A stretch of 64,000 nt of DNA from assembly GCF_012489685.1 (NCBI RefSeq), contig NC_080044.1, positions 24,222,369 to 24,286,368 of the forward strand, read 5' to 3'. Shown piece by piece: positions 21,051 through 33,985 of this stretch (position 1 is its first letter; each line of letters opens with the position of its first letter). Below the pieces are notes generated by a model, which saw only the letters and a list, made by a program, of their open reading frames with translations, had not been told where the DNA came from and ran no database searches. The position numbers and the translations under genes were made by a program. The stretch comes from Lotus japonicus (lineage: Eukaryota; Streptophyta; Magnoliopsida; Fabales; Fabaceae).

Positions 21051-24000
21051 TTATGGCCTCAGAAGTTTAGGCCCTGCATTGGAGGCTATCCAGGATGATA
21101 TCACATCCACAAGCAGATCCATCTCCTTTGATACTTGGGAACGAAGGACTTTCGAATCCATGCCTAGTGTGCTCCCTACTTCTTTGGCAACTGTCTCCCA
21201 TGGTGTTCCTACAGTAAGATTTGACAAAAGCTCGCTTCCACGATTAACTGCATCAGCCATGGCTGGTGGAACATCTGGTAGGGCCTGCAAGGTTTGTAAT
21301 TGTTAGAAATATATTACAAAATCATTCCTCTGTCTTGAAGCTTTGAGATAATAGGTTCATGACATGGTATCCGAGCCTCTATAACTAAGTGGTCTAGAGT
21401 TTGATCCTATTACCTCCAATTATGCTAATAAAGAGTTTAATTTCAGCTCTAGGTATGAGGTTCTATGCATTGTCCACGCTTCAAGCTCAATGGACTATTT
21501 TTGAGGCAGTGTGTTAGAAATAAGTATGAAACCAGTCATGTGTGCCCAATAACTTGAGCTTTTGGGTAGCTGGTTCATGATGATATTAATTACATATATT
21601 AGCCCCATTAGAAGAGGCGAAGTTACATTTGCTAGAAGTACCTACCTGCTGCAATGGAAGACCGTGATCTCCAGGCAACTTGCGTATTGACATGTCTAGA
21701 ATTGAGCTAATGGCTGATTCTGAACTAAGCACCTGTGCTAGAATTGAAGTCTCATCTATCAAATCGTCGTTGAATTTAACCAGAAGATTTCTGGATATAC
21801 CATAGTATGATTTTATCTGAAGAATGAAGAAACAATTATTGAGAAAATTAAATGCAAACCTGGAAGATTGCAATTGAAAGTGAGAATAGAACTATTATCA
21901 TTGAAGATTCCAAAATGATATTACAAAGGAACTTATAAGTTATAACATGGTACAAAGCTACATAAAAAGAAACAAACTCACTACTAATAATCAGGAAAAA
22001 AATATCTAGTCAGTGATAGAACTGGATCAGATTAGACAGATTGGAATGAACTTCATCACTGAAACTGCTATACTGTAACTCTACTGTTGCACCAATGGGC
22101 ACACAGATAGGAAGAAAATGATAACACACAGTATCACACCCCTCACTGGTATTCGAGCGACCAGTTCTCTCCTATTTAAAATCCAGATACACTCAGATAA
22201 CCTTCCAAATTCCTTCTCCCTCCTATTTAACTTTCACTCACCACCAGGGTTGTTAATGGCGGATAGCGTAGTGTAGCGGCAAGCCCAAAAAACGCTATTT
22301 TGAGCGCAATTGCGGCAAATAGCGGTGAATAGTGGAGTAGCGGTGAGCCCCCAGGGCGATACGCTATAGCGCGCTATTAACAAGCCTGCTCACCGCAACT
22401 ACCTAACTAACAACGGCTGCTTCTTAGTTAGTTACAGTTTTTTTTTTGGATAAGCACTTAGTTAGTTACAGTTTTACACAGTTAAGCCGGCACAATTAAG
22501 GCTACGATGACCTAAAAGGAAATATCAAGAACGTAGACCTAAAATGACATTAGTTAAAGTTGTCTTTTAAGATGTGAATATATAAATCTCTAAATCCAAC
22601 AACCTAAGAATTTGATGCAGTTACAGACACCATTGCAACGTTTATGATAATCAGAGAAAGAATTTATACAAGAGGAGAATTCTAGTTTTAAAGCCTAAAA
22701 TAAATATGCTCACTGACATCGAATTGAAATGCAAAGGTGAGACATTATGCAGTATGAATGATAAAACAAACCCTTCAGTAGTCACAAGAATCAAATTGCT
22801 GGTAATATTAGTAATCAGAGATGTTACGTACAAGTCGACGTGTCTCCTCTGGCTTTGGAATAAAATCCTCTCTTCCCTTGACCAAGTCCATATACAATGG
22901 AGGAAGCTGCTCAACTAAAGGAAGAACTTGCTTCATAATGGGAGGGCTAACATTTTCTAATTGTCTCAAAGTCATCTCTGCCTGCAAGTGTTTCATGAAT
23001 CTAAGATTAGCCATCTAAAGGAGTGAGATTAATATTATGCAAGTACTTGGTGGTGCTTGAAGATAATATCAGAATCTACCACAACATTTCTCCAGACTAG
23101 ATAAGACAGCAACGGCTGTCAGAACAAAAAATTGCTGAAAGAACAAGGTAAACAAAGCAATTACATGATATATGGTCAAATGAAAGAGAGTAGAGACAAG
23201 CCAGCTTGTTCCAATATTGTACATGTCTCCCTAAACATAACAATCTCTCTATCCATGAAGTATTGTAAACTTCTACATGCAATTACTTTATCTCAAGAAG
23301 AAATTATAGTAAGCTCTCTTTTGTCATGATTAAGTGAAGAGTACTTCTGAGTTCTGATGTTTCTAATGTAGCACTTGACTCACAGTTTTAATATCATATA
23401 GCAACAACTTCCCTTATGAAATCCTATGCTTCTTCGTCTCTGCAATTATTGGTGAAAAATTGCAATTGAATTTCACACTACTCTTTGAAAAGCATTTTGC
23501 AAGATATACCAAAGCAAATAGAATTTGTCTGCATCTGGATATGTCTGCCCCTAGTTAATTTATTTTCTGTCAACCTGAAGGGAAGGTTGTTGTAATATGA
23601 CATTAAACAGAAAAGGAGCCAAATTCTATTTGAAATACCTCGAGGGAGGTTGTTGATATTTCTCCTAGAAAATATTAATAGATCTCTTCCTCCATTTTCA
23701 GGCTAGACAATTATGTAGTAATACTGACCCCTGCTCGTAGAGTTGGTGAAGAAAAAATATCTGATAGAAGTGGACCAATGCTTTGAGCCATTGGAACAAG
23801 AACTGGAGAGAACAAAGGGACAGCTGAACTTGCTTCCTGCAACAATGTAAGAAAATTAACCAATCATGATTGAATCAAAAAGAAGATTCTTAAATAGGAA
23901 CTACTGAGAAAATACGCCTTCTGCCAAGGCAGATAGTGTGTGTGAGAGAGAGAGAGAGAAAGTTGGTTGCTGGATGAAATACCTTGTTATTGAATGCCAT

Positions 24001-26660
24001 GAGAACATTTCCAGACCTTTGCACTGCATATCTTGATCCTGGTAAAATAACCAATTTATTGAGTATCCACAAATCAAATCAATTGACCTTATACAATAAA
24101 GTTCAGCGTGAGATCTTTAATATACCAATCAGAAGGTGGACAAGCGAACCCAAGGAATGGCCAACACCAAAAATAGGAAGGTCTTGGATCTGAATCAATG
24201 AGTATTTTAAACATTTTCCTCATAAACAAAAAATTAGAAACAGAAAGAAACTAGCCCTCTGATAATAAGTTGAAACCCACTGTTTCTTGCAGTAAGCGGT
24301 AGCACCTATCAAATTTGAACTGTACTTCATCTGCAATGAGGAAGTGATCAAACCCACTAGCGTATGGCGTCGCAATGATCAATACACCCCTAGTAACAGA
24401 AAAGGTTCTATAATTAGTTTTTTGCATGCATAGATCCTGGATCCCAGTCTAAAATGAATATGATCCAGATTTGAGGATATTTAATAAAACAAATAAGAGT
24501 TCAACCGGGAATTGGAACATCCAGAGATAGTACACCAAGATAACCAGATATGCATTTAAAAGAGAAAAGGAAAGAGCCTTCATGAGGCACACAACAAAGG
24601 TAATTATCATACCTCACAATCAATTTGTGTGATAAGAACATAATTCGGTGGATTTCAGGAACAGAACAAAAAGGACTTACTTTTCGGAGAGACGCTCAAG
24701 AAACCATCGGTAGGTGAGCTGAGGAGCAGCTCCAACAAATATACCTCCGACAAAGTGTACAACGAAATTGGGTTTGGAGCTTTTGGGTTTGAGAACCCAT
24801 GATCCCTGAAATTATACAATGAGTATGTACTAAGTTTTTAGAGCATAACATTTTAACTTTTAAGGACAATAAAAGATAATTTTCTCTTCCAAGAGACTTC
24901 TGGAGTGGTGAGCGAAAACCATATTGCTGGTTGTGGTGTTAAATAAAATATTGAAGATATATAAAGTCATTCATGTAATGAGGCTCCAAAGGTGTCAATA
25001 AAAAGTCAATCCTACAATAAAACATCCTAGGCTATTCCAGAAACTGCTTGCCAACAAAATATGTCTCTGAACTATGGTGTTTTGTATTTATGACTGTCAT
25101 CTTTATCAGGCTGCTTCAAGGAAGGATAGTCTGTTCCAGAATAACTAAATATATAACTGATTAGCTTTCCTTTTGTGTTTTCACGAATAATGATAAAATT
25201 ACAACAATTTGTTTCCTGTTTTCAAGGATTTATTAAGAAAATGGTTTTTTTTTTGTACATCGGAAAAATAAATTGCACGTGCCAGGAATCAATCCTGAGA
25301 CCTCCCCGTACCCAACCCATATGTCCCCCAGCTCCTACCACTTGAGCTATCTTACAGGAACATTAAGAAAATGGTTTGAAAACACTAAAAGCACTATTTT
25401 AACTATTTCCCAAACAAATACATGAAAGAAAAGTGAAACAATGCAGGTATCTTTTTGTAACTTTTAGTAAAAATATGAAATGAAAAAAAAAATGTTTTTC
25501 AATAACTAGACAAGCCTAAAGCAGTAAAGCTAGGTACCAAATACACAAGGACAAACTGCTCAACATGAGTAAAACTTTCATTATATGATACTGAATAATG
25601 TATCACACTATAAAACTATATACCTCAACTTCAGTCCAGTCTGCGGAACTCCACCATGCACCCTGTGATTGTCTAACAGAATCCGTGAGTAATCTGCGAA
25701 TTAAAATAAAATAAAAAAACACGCCCCATCAGCTAAAAACTGCAGTTTTTAATTTGAACAGCTTAGTTTTGTTATCACTGGTCTGATCTTTTGAGATTAT
25801 TCCCCCGTCCACATTTATACAGGTTGCCATTTAAATTTCCGGGCCTTAAAGAGAATTTCTTACACACACTGAATCCTAGATAGTCCTTAGATTAAACATA
25901 AAAAAATAAATTTATGTTACAAAAATAAAATTTGCTAATTGTTAGAGACATGTGCCTCTATACCCTCTCTGTTGCTAACTGTTCACATGTGCATGTGATT
26001 TGTTATGGCTCAATTAGCTTTCAGTTACATACTAGCTGTACTTCTGGTAGTTATGGTTCAGTGTGCTAAGATTAGTTATTCTGAAGGTAGCTTCTGCTAG
26101 AACTAGAAATTGATCATAGATACATGATACTCAATTTACTCTCTTCATCCCCGAGCGTTAGCTCAACTAGGGGACATAAGGGTTGGGAGAATGAAGGGTG
26201 ACGGGTCCAAGTTCGAACCTGAGGAGAGACTAATTTACTAACATTACTAACAAGTAACATTTGTCTATAAAAAAATTCTCTGACTCACTTTTCTTGTCAT
26301 CTTGCAATTCTAACATGATTAAATCTCAACCCAAGAGCACACTAAACAATTTTCCCTTCAAATAATAAATTTATAATTTCCAGCTACTCAAAACATTAGG
26401 GAATTTTGAACTCAAAGAAAAATCAAGTAACTCAACAGTGATTGTACAAAATTGTGCTTCTCGATTTGCGAGTAAAAGAGTGAAGGGGGAGTTACAATAC
26501 ATGCCTCTCGATTTGCGAGTAAACTTGAATGGACTCAGATTGGGGTGGTTTTGTGTTGTTGTAGTTGTTAGAGTTGCTGCAACGGATTCTGATTGCGGAA
26601 CCAAAACGACGCTGCGTAGCTCTAGAGGGGTTTGCGTTTACTAGTTTATGGGAGTGTGTT

Positions 26661-26695
<35 letters not shown>

Positions 26696-26764
26696 TTGGA
26701 GTTGGAGTTTGAGATTGTAGATTGGTGTCCAAAGCGTGGTAGCCATACCAGCGAAGTGAGTCAA
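21051..26764 (-). CDS. Plastid DUF1350 family protein (alpha/beta-hydrolase-like)
   Basis: Ten exons in transcription order: 26764-26505, 25693-25624, 24805-24681, 24389-24281, 24189-24126, 24038-23983, 23836-23729, 22981-22832, 21816-21646, 21284-21051 (TAA). They total 1347 nt, 448 aa, with all phases consistent. The N terminus (a second Met is 6 codons on) is Thr/Ser-rich with a run of Thr and looks like a chloroplast transit peptide. The core has FVVHFVGGIFVGAAPQLTYR, ATPYASGFDHFLIADEVQFK and a lipase-like elbow GVGHSLGS near residue 200. This matches the conserved plant/cyanobacterial DUF1350 family, whose chemistry is unknown to me. Introns are GT-AG except intron 1, where only a GC donor (AG/GCATGT) keeps frame. 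Intron 8 holds a hAT MITE; introns 1 and 2 hold SINEs. Confidence 0.92.
21361..21530 (+). repeat. SINE-like or LTR-edge repeat fragment in the last DUF1350 intron
   Basis: Contains ATGGTATCCGAGCC, CTAAGTGGTCTAG and GAGTTTGATCC, which resemble either a methionine-initiator primer site or tRNA promoter boxes. A similar string lies in a PLGG1 intron near 61280. The class cannot be settled by eye. Confidence 0.3.
22245..22388. mobile_element. hAT MITE in a DUF1350 intron
   Basis: A 144-bp element with ends CAGGGTTGTTAAT and ATTAACAAGCCTG (inverted, one mismatch). It is flanked by CTCACCAC (22237-22244) and CTCACCGC (22389-22396), an 8-bp TSD with one change. The interior is packed with AGCGG and CGCTA words, similar to those in the RRC1-intron element. 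Confidence 0.85.
22423..22475 (-). mobile_element. Tiny tail-only retroinsertion
   Basis: A perfect 19-bp direct repeat, CTTAGTTAGTTACAGTTTT, flanks only 15 bases that begin with a T run. This is what extreme 5' truncation during target-primed reverse transcription on the minus strand would leave. A plain duplication cannot be excluded. Confidence 0.45.
25248..25361 (-). mobile_element. tRNA-derived SINE with 16-bp TSD
   Basis: On the minus strand it has an A-box-like TAGCTCAAGTGGTAGG, a B-box-like GATTGATTCC and an A-rich 3' end. A perfect 16-bp TSD ATTAAGAAAATGGTTT flanks it (25232-25247 and 25362-25377). Lies in a DUF1350 intron. Confidence 0.85.
26150..26277 (+). mobile_element. tRNA-derived SINE, internally deleted
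   Basis: Reads GCGTTAGCTCAACTAGGGGA, then a B-box-like AGTTCGAACC, a body with TTTACTAACATTACTAACAA and a short A tail near 26271. The head lacks about 20 bases present in the copy at 57398-57540. Lies in DUF1350 intron 1. TSD not resolved. Confidence 0.65.
26455..26520 (-). repeat. Short tandem duplication at the DUF1350 exon 1 end
   Basis: The word CTCGATTTGCGAGTAAA occurs twice, about 46 bp apart. One copy forms the end of exon 1 just before the GC donor; the other lies in the intron. See the DUF1350 gene entry. Confidence 0.75.
26660..26692. repeat. (GTA)11 microsatellite coding for poly-Thr
   Basis: Eleven GTA repeats lie inside exon 1 of the DUF1350 gene; on the coding strand they encode most of a Thr run in the predicted transit peptide. 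Confidence 0.9.
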
Positions 26765-28379
26765 TGCGTTTCTTGCAAAAACAACTAACTGGAAGTGGAA
26801 CCAGATTGGTGAATAACAACATCAAATGAGGTGTCACTACGCTCTCTTCTATTTCTTCACACCCCACGCAATGCCAAATTATTTTATTATATATATTTTT
26901 GCTCAGCATATATGCCACGGATTAATATCTCCTCTCAATCAATATCTCATCATTAGTGCACTATGGTGGTTGATTAATAAATTTTTTAGGGTAGTGTTTG
27001 TTAGACATATAAAAAGTGAACATAACACATAATGTATGAGTTGAGTTATGTGTTTGTCATGTTTTTAAGATGATACTATTAAATATGATATAACACTCTT
27101 GAAATGAGACATTTAAGTTATGTGGAAAATGGTAGAGTGAAAGAGAAAAAACAACATAACACTCTTTTAAAATTTTTACAAATTAAGTAAAAAATGCTTC
27201 TAATTTACATTTGAATTTTGTTGTATCCAAACAGTGTAAAATCCATTTATAAGACAAACATAAATAAATTTTTTCTTATAAAAAGAATCACTTAAAAATG
27301 CATTAGAAATAATTGATTATTTCAAAAACTACTATACTATTAGAGAGCTCTATCTACCAAAAAAAAAACATAGAGCTCTTCTTTTAGCTCATTTTTTAAT
27401 TATAAAATATTTTTCTATAATTATAAGATGTTTTCTTCAACTTTTTAAAAATTTATTATTTTACAAAAAACTGAAAACATATTATTTGGGAAAGCTTTAG
27501 CATACCAAATACTAAGACTATGCTTGACATGTCATTTTAGCTAGCATAATGCTTATTTGACTAGCTTAAAAGCTCTTTAAAAATGTTTGGTGAATAAGCT
27601 TATTTCAGTAGCTTAAAGCTTAAAGCTATAAGCTAACTCAGGTAGCTTATAGCTTATTAAATATATTCTCATTTTTATCCCTATTATTTTATTAAAATTT
27701 CACTTTTAGCCTTCTATGTTTTTTACTAAACCTATTTACTTATCAAACCTATTTACATATCAGTTATCACACTTATCTCATATGCATATTGTTCCCGCAC
27801 AACACTAACTTTATATTACAAATGATTTGTTTTATTCTATTTAATTTAATAAAAATATAGAAAATTAAATAAGTAAAAGTTAATGTTATATTTTTAAGAT
27901 AATAAATAATTTGTGTGAAATTAAAAAATATTTTTCTATAATTATAAGATGTTTGCTTCAACTTTTTAAAAAATCATTATTTTACAAAAAACTGAAAAAC
28001 ATATTATTTGGGAAAGCTTTAGCAGACCACAGTTAACTTAATCTACTCTACACGCTTATCAGAAAAGAGAGCAATATTCTCACACGGTTCAAGAATATGG
28101 ACTCCTCTTCCCTTGTACCAGGTACGTAAATATTATGATTTGATTGTATATGTATATATATTATTGAACATGCTATGATTTTGTATCTACATCCTATCCT
28201 TTCTAGGCTACTCTTATAAATTTCTTCAATCGATAGTTATGTTTAACTATTTTTGTAATGGTGTTTAGAGAAGAATGTTGTAGTCTCATGTACCAAAGTC
28301 ATTTATCATCCTTTAAAGATACTAGACATGTTACATTTTATTTAGCAAGATTTTTCAAGTTAATCTTATATAAATTTCC
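26765..28379. other. AT-rich spacer with a direct repeat
   Basis: Upstream region of the DUF1350 gene, so its promoter should be just right of 26764, but no motif stands out. A ~103-bp direct repeat lies at 27402-27503 and 27922-28027 (shared TTTTCTATAATTATAAGATG and CATATTATTTGGGAAAGCTT). Between the copies are many AGCTTA words typical of a MITE. No gene recognised. Confidence 0.55.
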
Positions 28380-29570
28380 TTGTTTGTGAGCTTCAAATAT
28401 GACTTTACCAAGATTGTTAGAGACTATACACTTATTTTGTTAAAAGAGAAGGTGAACCCATTATCACAAAATTGACTTATGTTGAGTAGATTATGTTCTA
28501 GACCTTTAACTAGAAGAACACTTAACACTGAAAGTGGAGCTTTATCAACTTTACATTCACGTATGATGATACCTTTTTAGTACCCACCAAAGGTGATTGA
28601 TCCACCATCTTTTCTAACTTGGAGCTTTAGGAATTCTCTTGTCATGTGTCGTGAGCGTCCATTGTCCAGGAATCACTGTTGGTGTTCGTTTTGTCCTAAA
28701 ATCATGGTTTTAGGTAGTTTATCCGCAGTATGCTCTATCCTTTTTTTATTAAGGCAGTTTATCCGCAGTATGCTCTATCTTTTTTTTTTCTTCGAAAGGA
28801 GAATAATTATATTGAAAGATAGAAAGCATGAGAACAACTTGATGTATCTTAACTTTTGCAAAAAAACAGTTTTTTTAGCAAATGATGAGGTAGATGAATA
28901 CAAAAGTAATGTCAGATGTTGTTTTCTTAAACAATGATTCATTCTTTTCTTCAAAACCAATGCAAGTTTTATCATAAGATTTTCTATTGCTACCCAACAT
29001 CATCTGAAATTTTCATGAGGTAAAGAGGCAACCACATGGTAAACGATTTCCTTGTGGTAAAAGTTGTGGTAAAATTTTCATGCCCTGAGGTAAAAGATGC
29101 AAGGTCTTCAACTAGAATGTTTACTTTCTTCTTAAGAGAAACCAATTCTTCAGAAGAATCATTTTTCGTAAGTTATTCATTTTCTTAGACAAGTATGGTA
29201 CTCCCTTTGTGCATGTTTCAAGCTCTTCTTGGAGTTGAGAGAACTTTCTTTTTACATCCCTATATTTGGATGCTAAAGCATCAGAGTTAATAAGTAGTTC
29301 TTCATATGCATCATCAAGGGTTTCAGTTTGTAACTGATTTTCTGCATCATCCTCTGAATTGTCAATTGAGGTTGTGAAGACACATTTTGTAGTTGTTGGC
29401 CTCCAGGAATAGTCTCATGCAATTTCCAATAGGAGTAGTCTGAGCCATCAATGAAGGGAGGCTTGTGAGTGGAAGAGCTTGTGGATGCAACTTGTTGTGT
29501 ACGGCCATGGTTGTATCTCCTATATACCTGTTAAAGTGTTACCCTAGAGGCAAACTCTAATACCAATTGA
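28380..29570 (-). pseudogene. Copia retrotransposon remains
   Basis: On the minus strand 28700-28380 reads CSRHMTREF and, further on, LLVKGLEHNLLNISQ, the zinc-finger/integrase junction of copia Pol, with stops. Around 29460-29400 a Gag-start-like string (KPPFIDGSDYSYWKLH) occurs. TGGTATTAGAG at about 29562 resembles an initiator-Met primer-binding site, so a 5' LTR would lie to the right. A small duplicate of GCAGTTTATCCGCAGTATGC sits near 28712-28780. Inactive. Confidence 0.65.
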
Positions 29571-29979
29571 AAATAAACACAAGAACTAAAGAAAGAGTGT
29601 TTGAATAATGTATTTCAAAAAAAATTCCATATACTTCCAATGGACTGAATCTTTCAGCAAACTTAGACATTGTGCCATGCTTCATGAGAGTTTTAGCTTT
29701 GAAGAGCGGTGGCTAAAAACTAATCTAACAATGCAAATGCATAAATACCACACAAAGGACCCAAGAATACTAAAACTCAACAAAGAACTCCAAATGAATC
29801 AAATTAAAGAAAAGAAAAGACCCAAAAGTACTAGAATATCCCCGAGTCATCAAACCAAAATTTAGTGTCCCCTCTAGATTTACAGTCATTAGGAATTATT
29901 TCCAACTGTACCTAGATGAAAAGGTGAGGTTGAGAGCCTTTTTTAGATCCAACTGCAACGTGTCACTCTCAACATATTG

Positions 29980-31420
29980 ATGGACCTCTGTTCAAAACTT
30001 TAGTTATCTAACTATCACTGCACACTTTATAGATAATGAGTGGAGGTACCAAAAGAGCATTATTAGTTTTTCCTGAGTTCTAAACCATAAAGGTGTACCA
30101 TTGATAGACAAGTAGAGGAGGTATTGAAGGAATGGGGACTAAGGAAGTTGTCTACAATAATAGTTGGTAATGCATCATCTAATGATGTAGCCATAATTTT
30201 CCAAAAAAAGGAGAGTGAAGAATATGAATGAACTGGTTTAAAAGCCTTGAACAATTCTATTTCAGGCATTAGAAATACTATTAGGTTTGTGAGGTATTTC
30301 CATCAAAGACTTGCAAAGTTCAAAGAGTGTATTGAGTTTGTAAGTATTTCTTAAAAAAAAATTAGTATGTCTTGATGTTCCTACTAATTGGAACTCCATT
30401 TTCATGATGTTAGAAGCAACTGAGAAATTTCAATTAACTTTTGAAAAGCTTGTATTTGAAGACTCAAATATGTGGACTATTTTGGGATTGTTGGTCCCCC
30501 TACTATTGAGGATTAGGAGATTGCAAGAGTGTTTGTTAAATTTCTAAGAATTTTCTATGAGGAAAAAAAATATTTTCTTCATCATTTCATATGACTCTAC
30601 ATTCAGTTTTTCACCAATTGTTTTTAATCCATTGTGAGCATAGAGAGTCTTATATATTTAAGCTCCAACTCTATTTTGAGAAGTATGAGTGTGGAGATGA
30701 AGCTGAAATATGACAAGTATTGAGGCAAAGTTGTAGGCATGAATAAACTATTGTACTTTGTGGTTATCTTTGACCCTCATTACAAGTTTAGCTATGTTGA
30801 ATGGTCTTTTCAACAAATGTATGGAGAAGACCCAATATTCTTAAAAGAAATCTCAACTAATGTGGCTAAGAGTCTGTCTAGAATATATAACCAGTGTGTT
30901 GCTACCCTTAAGGAACATGATGAGACCGGACATACATCTCATAGCCCATTAGAGGATGTTAAGCATGGGGTAACATTGTTCCTACTAAAGTTCCAACATA
31001 TTTAGCATGGGCAGATGCTTTTAAGAAGAATTTGATGAAAAAAAGTTCTATTAATAGACAAAATGAGCTTGAACAACATACTTAGATGAAGCTTGTGTTA
31101 TTAGAAATGACAAATTTGAGTTGCTGGTTTGGTGAGGGCAAAATTCCAATAGGTTCCCCATATTATCTTCCATGGTCAGAGATGTTCTAGCAACACTTGT
31201 TTCAATTGTGGCACCTGAGAGTGCATTTAGAATTAGTGATAGAATTTTGGACAGCTTTAGAAGCTGTCTAAGTCCAAGAGTGGCAGAGGGTTTAATTTGT
31301 CCCCAAAACTGGTTGACTCCCTCTATGTATCAATTCAAAGATATCAACCTCAATGAAGATTTAGAGAATACTGAAAAGATTGTGCAAGGTATTGACTTCT
31401 TCCTTTTCATTGTGTTTTAA
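29980..31420 (+). pseudogene. Dead hAT transposase (RICESLEEPER-like)
   Basis: Broken pieces of one protein follow in order: TAHFIDNEWRYQK (about 30025), NASSNDVAIIF (30165), PTNWNSIFMMLEATEKF (30380), YFVVIFDPHYKFSYVEW (30755) and the C-terminal dimerisation region PESAFRISDRILDSFRS with SPRVAEGLICPQNWL (31200-31310). These match the RNase-H-like fold and C-terminal domain of plant hAT transposases of the BED/RICESLEEPER group. Several stops and frameshifts interrupt it. TIRs and TSD were not found. Confidence 0.8.
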
Positions 31421-31429
31421 AATTTTAAT

Positions 31430-33980
31430 ACAGTAAATGTTTACCATTTGTTGTTATCTTTTCATGTCATCAAGAGATACAAGGAGTCACAAGTTTTGGG
31501 AGGTATGGAGGATCAACACGAGCTGGAAAATCTTCTCAGTCACAACTACATGTTGGATAAAATTACACATGTGACTCAATAGTTAGTAGTAGTAGTCATT
31601 TTTGGAATCATTACACCAACTTCCTTAATGACCACATGTTAATATTTTGGAGCTATTTGCCACATGCTGATAATTATGGACTTTTTGGAGGGTTGGAATT
31701 CAATATTGGTATTGACTTCTCAGTGATTGCAACAAGTGTGGAAAAATCTATACAACCAAGAAACTCATTTCTATTATGCTTTGATATTAGAAAAGGTAAA
31801 TAGTTAACATATTGATGGTTTTCCTTTTATCATTTTTAGTTGATTACTTATGACTGCTGTTTGATGTAGTGTAAATTAATTCTCATCAGGTTTAGCTATG
31901 CAAAGACATTGTTGTTGGCTTGTTGTTGTTGGTTTGTGAAAGTATTGGGCCGCTTTCCTGAAAAGCCATAAGTTAGTTTCTTGATGTTGGTGAAGTTTCA
32001 AGGTCATAAAAACAGAAACAAGAAATTATTTGTTAAAGTTTATTTAAGTCTTGATTGCTTCTTTTTAAGTTATGGAACATTCTTTGAATATGTTTTTTCT
32101 ATTCCTTTTCTTTTTCCTTCTTCTTTTTGTATTTGGGTTAGCAACCTTGTGCTTATTTAATATATTATTTGCTTATAAAAAAAACCTAAAGAGCAATTAC
32201 AAGGATGCATGATATTACTTAATTACTATATAAGATATGTGAGGGATGATATTAAACCCAATAATTGCAGTTGAACAATTCATTATTTGCTTTAGGGAGA
32301 AGTTATTGAAAGTGCTTGACAGGTGCCTACTTTTACAAGTGGAGCCCTAATTAAACGCAAAGTTACAACTTACAACGCATATATGTATTATACAAAGAAA
32401 ACAAACTGACACAGGTTAAGTATGTTTAGACAAAGAAGAATTTAGCAACTTGATTAATTAAAAAATCTAGTGTAAATGCTTATCAAATCCCTTATGATGC
32501 ATCCAAGAAATTTTATTGTTCACTTCTATTTATTAAATCCCTTATGATATCTCTTATTATCTTTGTTTTGGGTTTGTGATTTATGCTTTCCTTTGTTTTT
32601 TTTTTTTGGATAGTATCAATATTAGCTTGAGTGTGACTGACGATGGTGGAATCTCCATGGTTCCTAGTTTGTTTAACCATGTATAGTTTTTTATTTTATT
32701 TTGTAAAGCCATTTACATTATCTGTGTATATATATTCTCTTAACATATCTTCTACACCAAAACCGTTATTCTATTAATTGTAAACTTAAATTAAAAGTTT
32801 AATTTAGATGACAGTAGTGTCAAATTCGGGGCGTGTCACCATTTCAGAAAAATGCCCCCACTCAAAACACCTCCCTTGCAAAATTTTGCAATTCTCTATT
32901 TTTTGAAAATGAAATTTCAAATTTATTGGATATGTTTCTCCTGTTGTCTTTCTTATTTTTTGATCTTGTCTTTTTCTCTATTTTCACTTACCTTTTGTCT
33001 TCAGCTGATCGCTTACAAACCTGGTGACTTCACCCATGTGGTTTACAATGTACGTCATAATGTTGATCTTTCATTTTTACATGTTACAAAAAATGACGTA
33101 CAAGAAAACAAGGAAACAAGGAAGAACATGGTAACTATTTTAAAATTGGCTATAAAATAATTGCTAATACTGTTGTGTTAATCTAAAATAAAACTTAACA
33201 ATGTTTTTTATTATGTTCTTGGTTTTATTCATGTGCTGATAATGATATTATTCGTGTTGATACTTTGATTACTATGTTCAATTACTTATGTTTTTCTTAA
33301 ACCAGTTAGACTTTACTTGAATAGAAAATGTTGGGGCATGCTTACTGGTTAGTATAACTTTCATGGATAGGTAACTTATATTTGTAGTTAACTTACTCCT
33401 CTATGACAAATCTTTTAATTTACATTATAAATCCACAACGATATGTATTGGACAGAGAGTCAAAGAAAATAACATTGATTTTAACTATCTGGTTGGTCCT
33501 GTGCAATCAATACAATGTATAAAACATTATAATTTTCTCTTAAATCAATTTATTTACTAAAACTAAGAAATTTCTTCAAGAATATGAACTATGGAGTGAA
33601 TGGTGTTTTACGATTTAAGAGTTAGGCAGCACTTATACTCAAAGATTTCCCCCTAAATTAGATGTTCATCAAGCATGTACTTCATGAGATTCTAAGTTTA
33701 TGTTTTCATATTTCATGTTTACAATTGAATTCTCTAGGTATTATCATGGTTCTGATACTATATTATTAATGTGTAGGTTTTTGGGTGATGCATTACGTAA
33801 CATTATAACGTAAAATTGATTATCAAGTTGAGTTGATTTATTATTGTGCACTAACAATGAATGCTTTATTTTGTGAAACATTGCAAATAACTACGTACCA
33901 AACTTTAACAATATATGGCAATGCTTTTATGGGTTTTGGAATAAGGTCTTTAAATTGTCAAATTTTATGCATCATTTTTT
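31430..33980. other. Spacer, no gene recognised
   Basis: AT-rich sequence. A frame at 32852-33160 encodes YKPGDFTHVVYNVRHN but is short and matches nothing I know; it may be the start of the decayed DUF1985/Ulp1 unit to its right. Confidence 0.4.
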
Positions 33981-33985
33981 TCACA

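Noticed and set aside
26490..26505. GT donor a few bases past the GC site for DUF1350 intron 1
   Set aside because: It would shift the frame and give a stop early in exon 2; the GC donor keeps a 448-aa frame matching the family.
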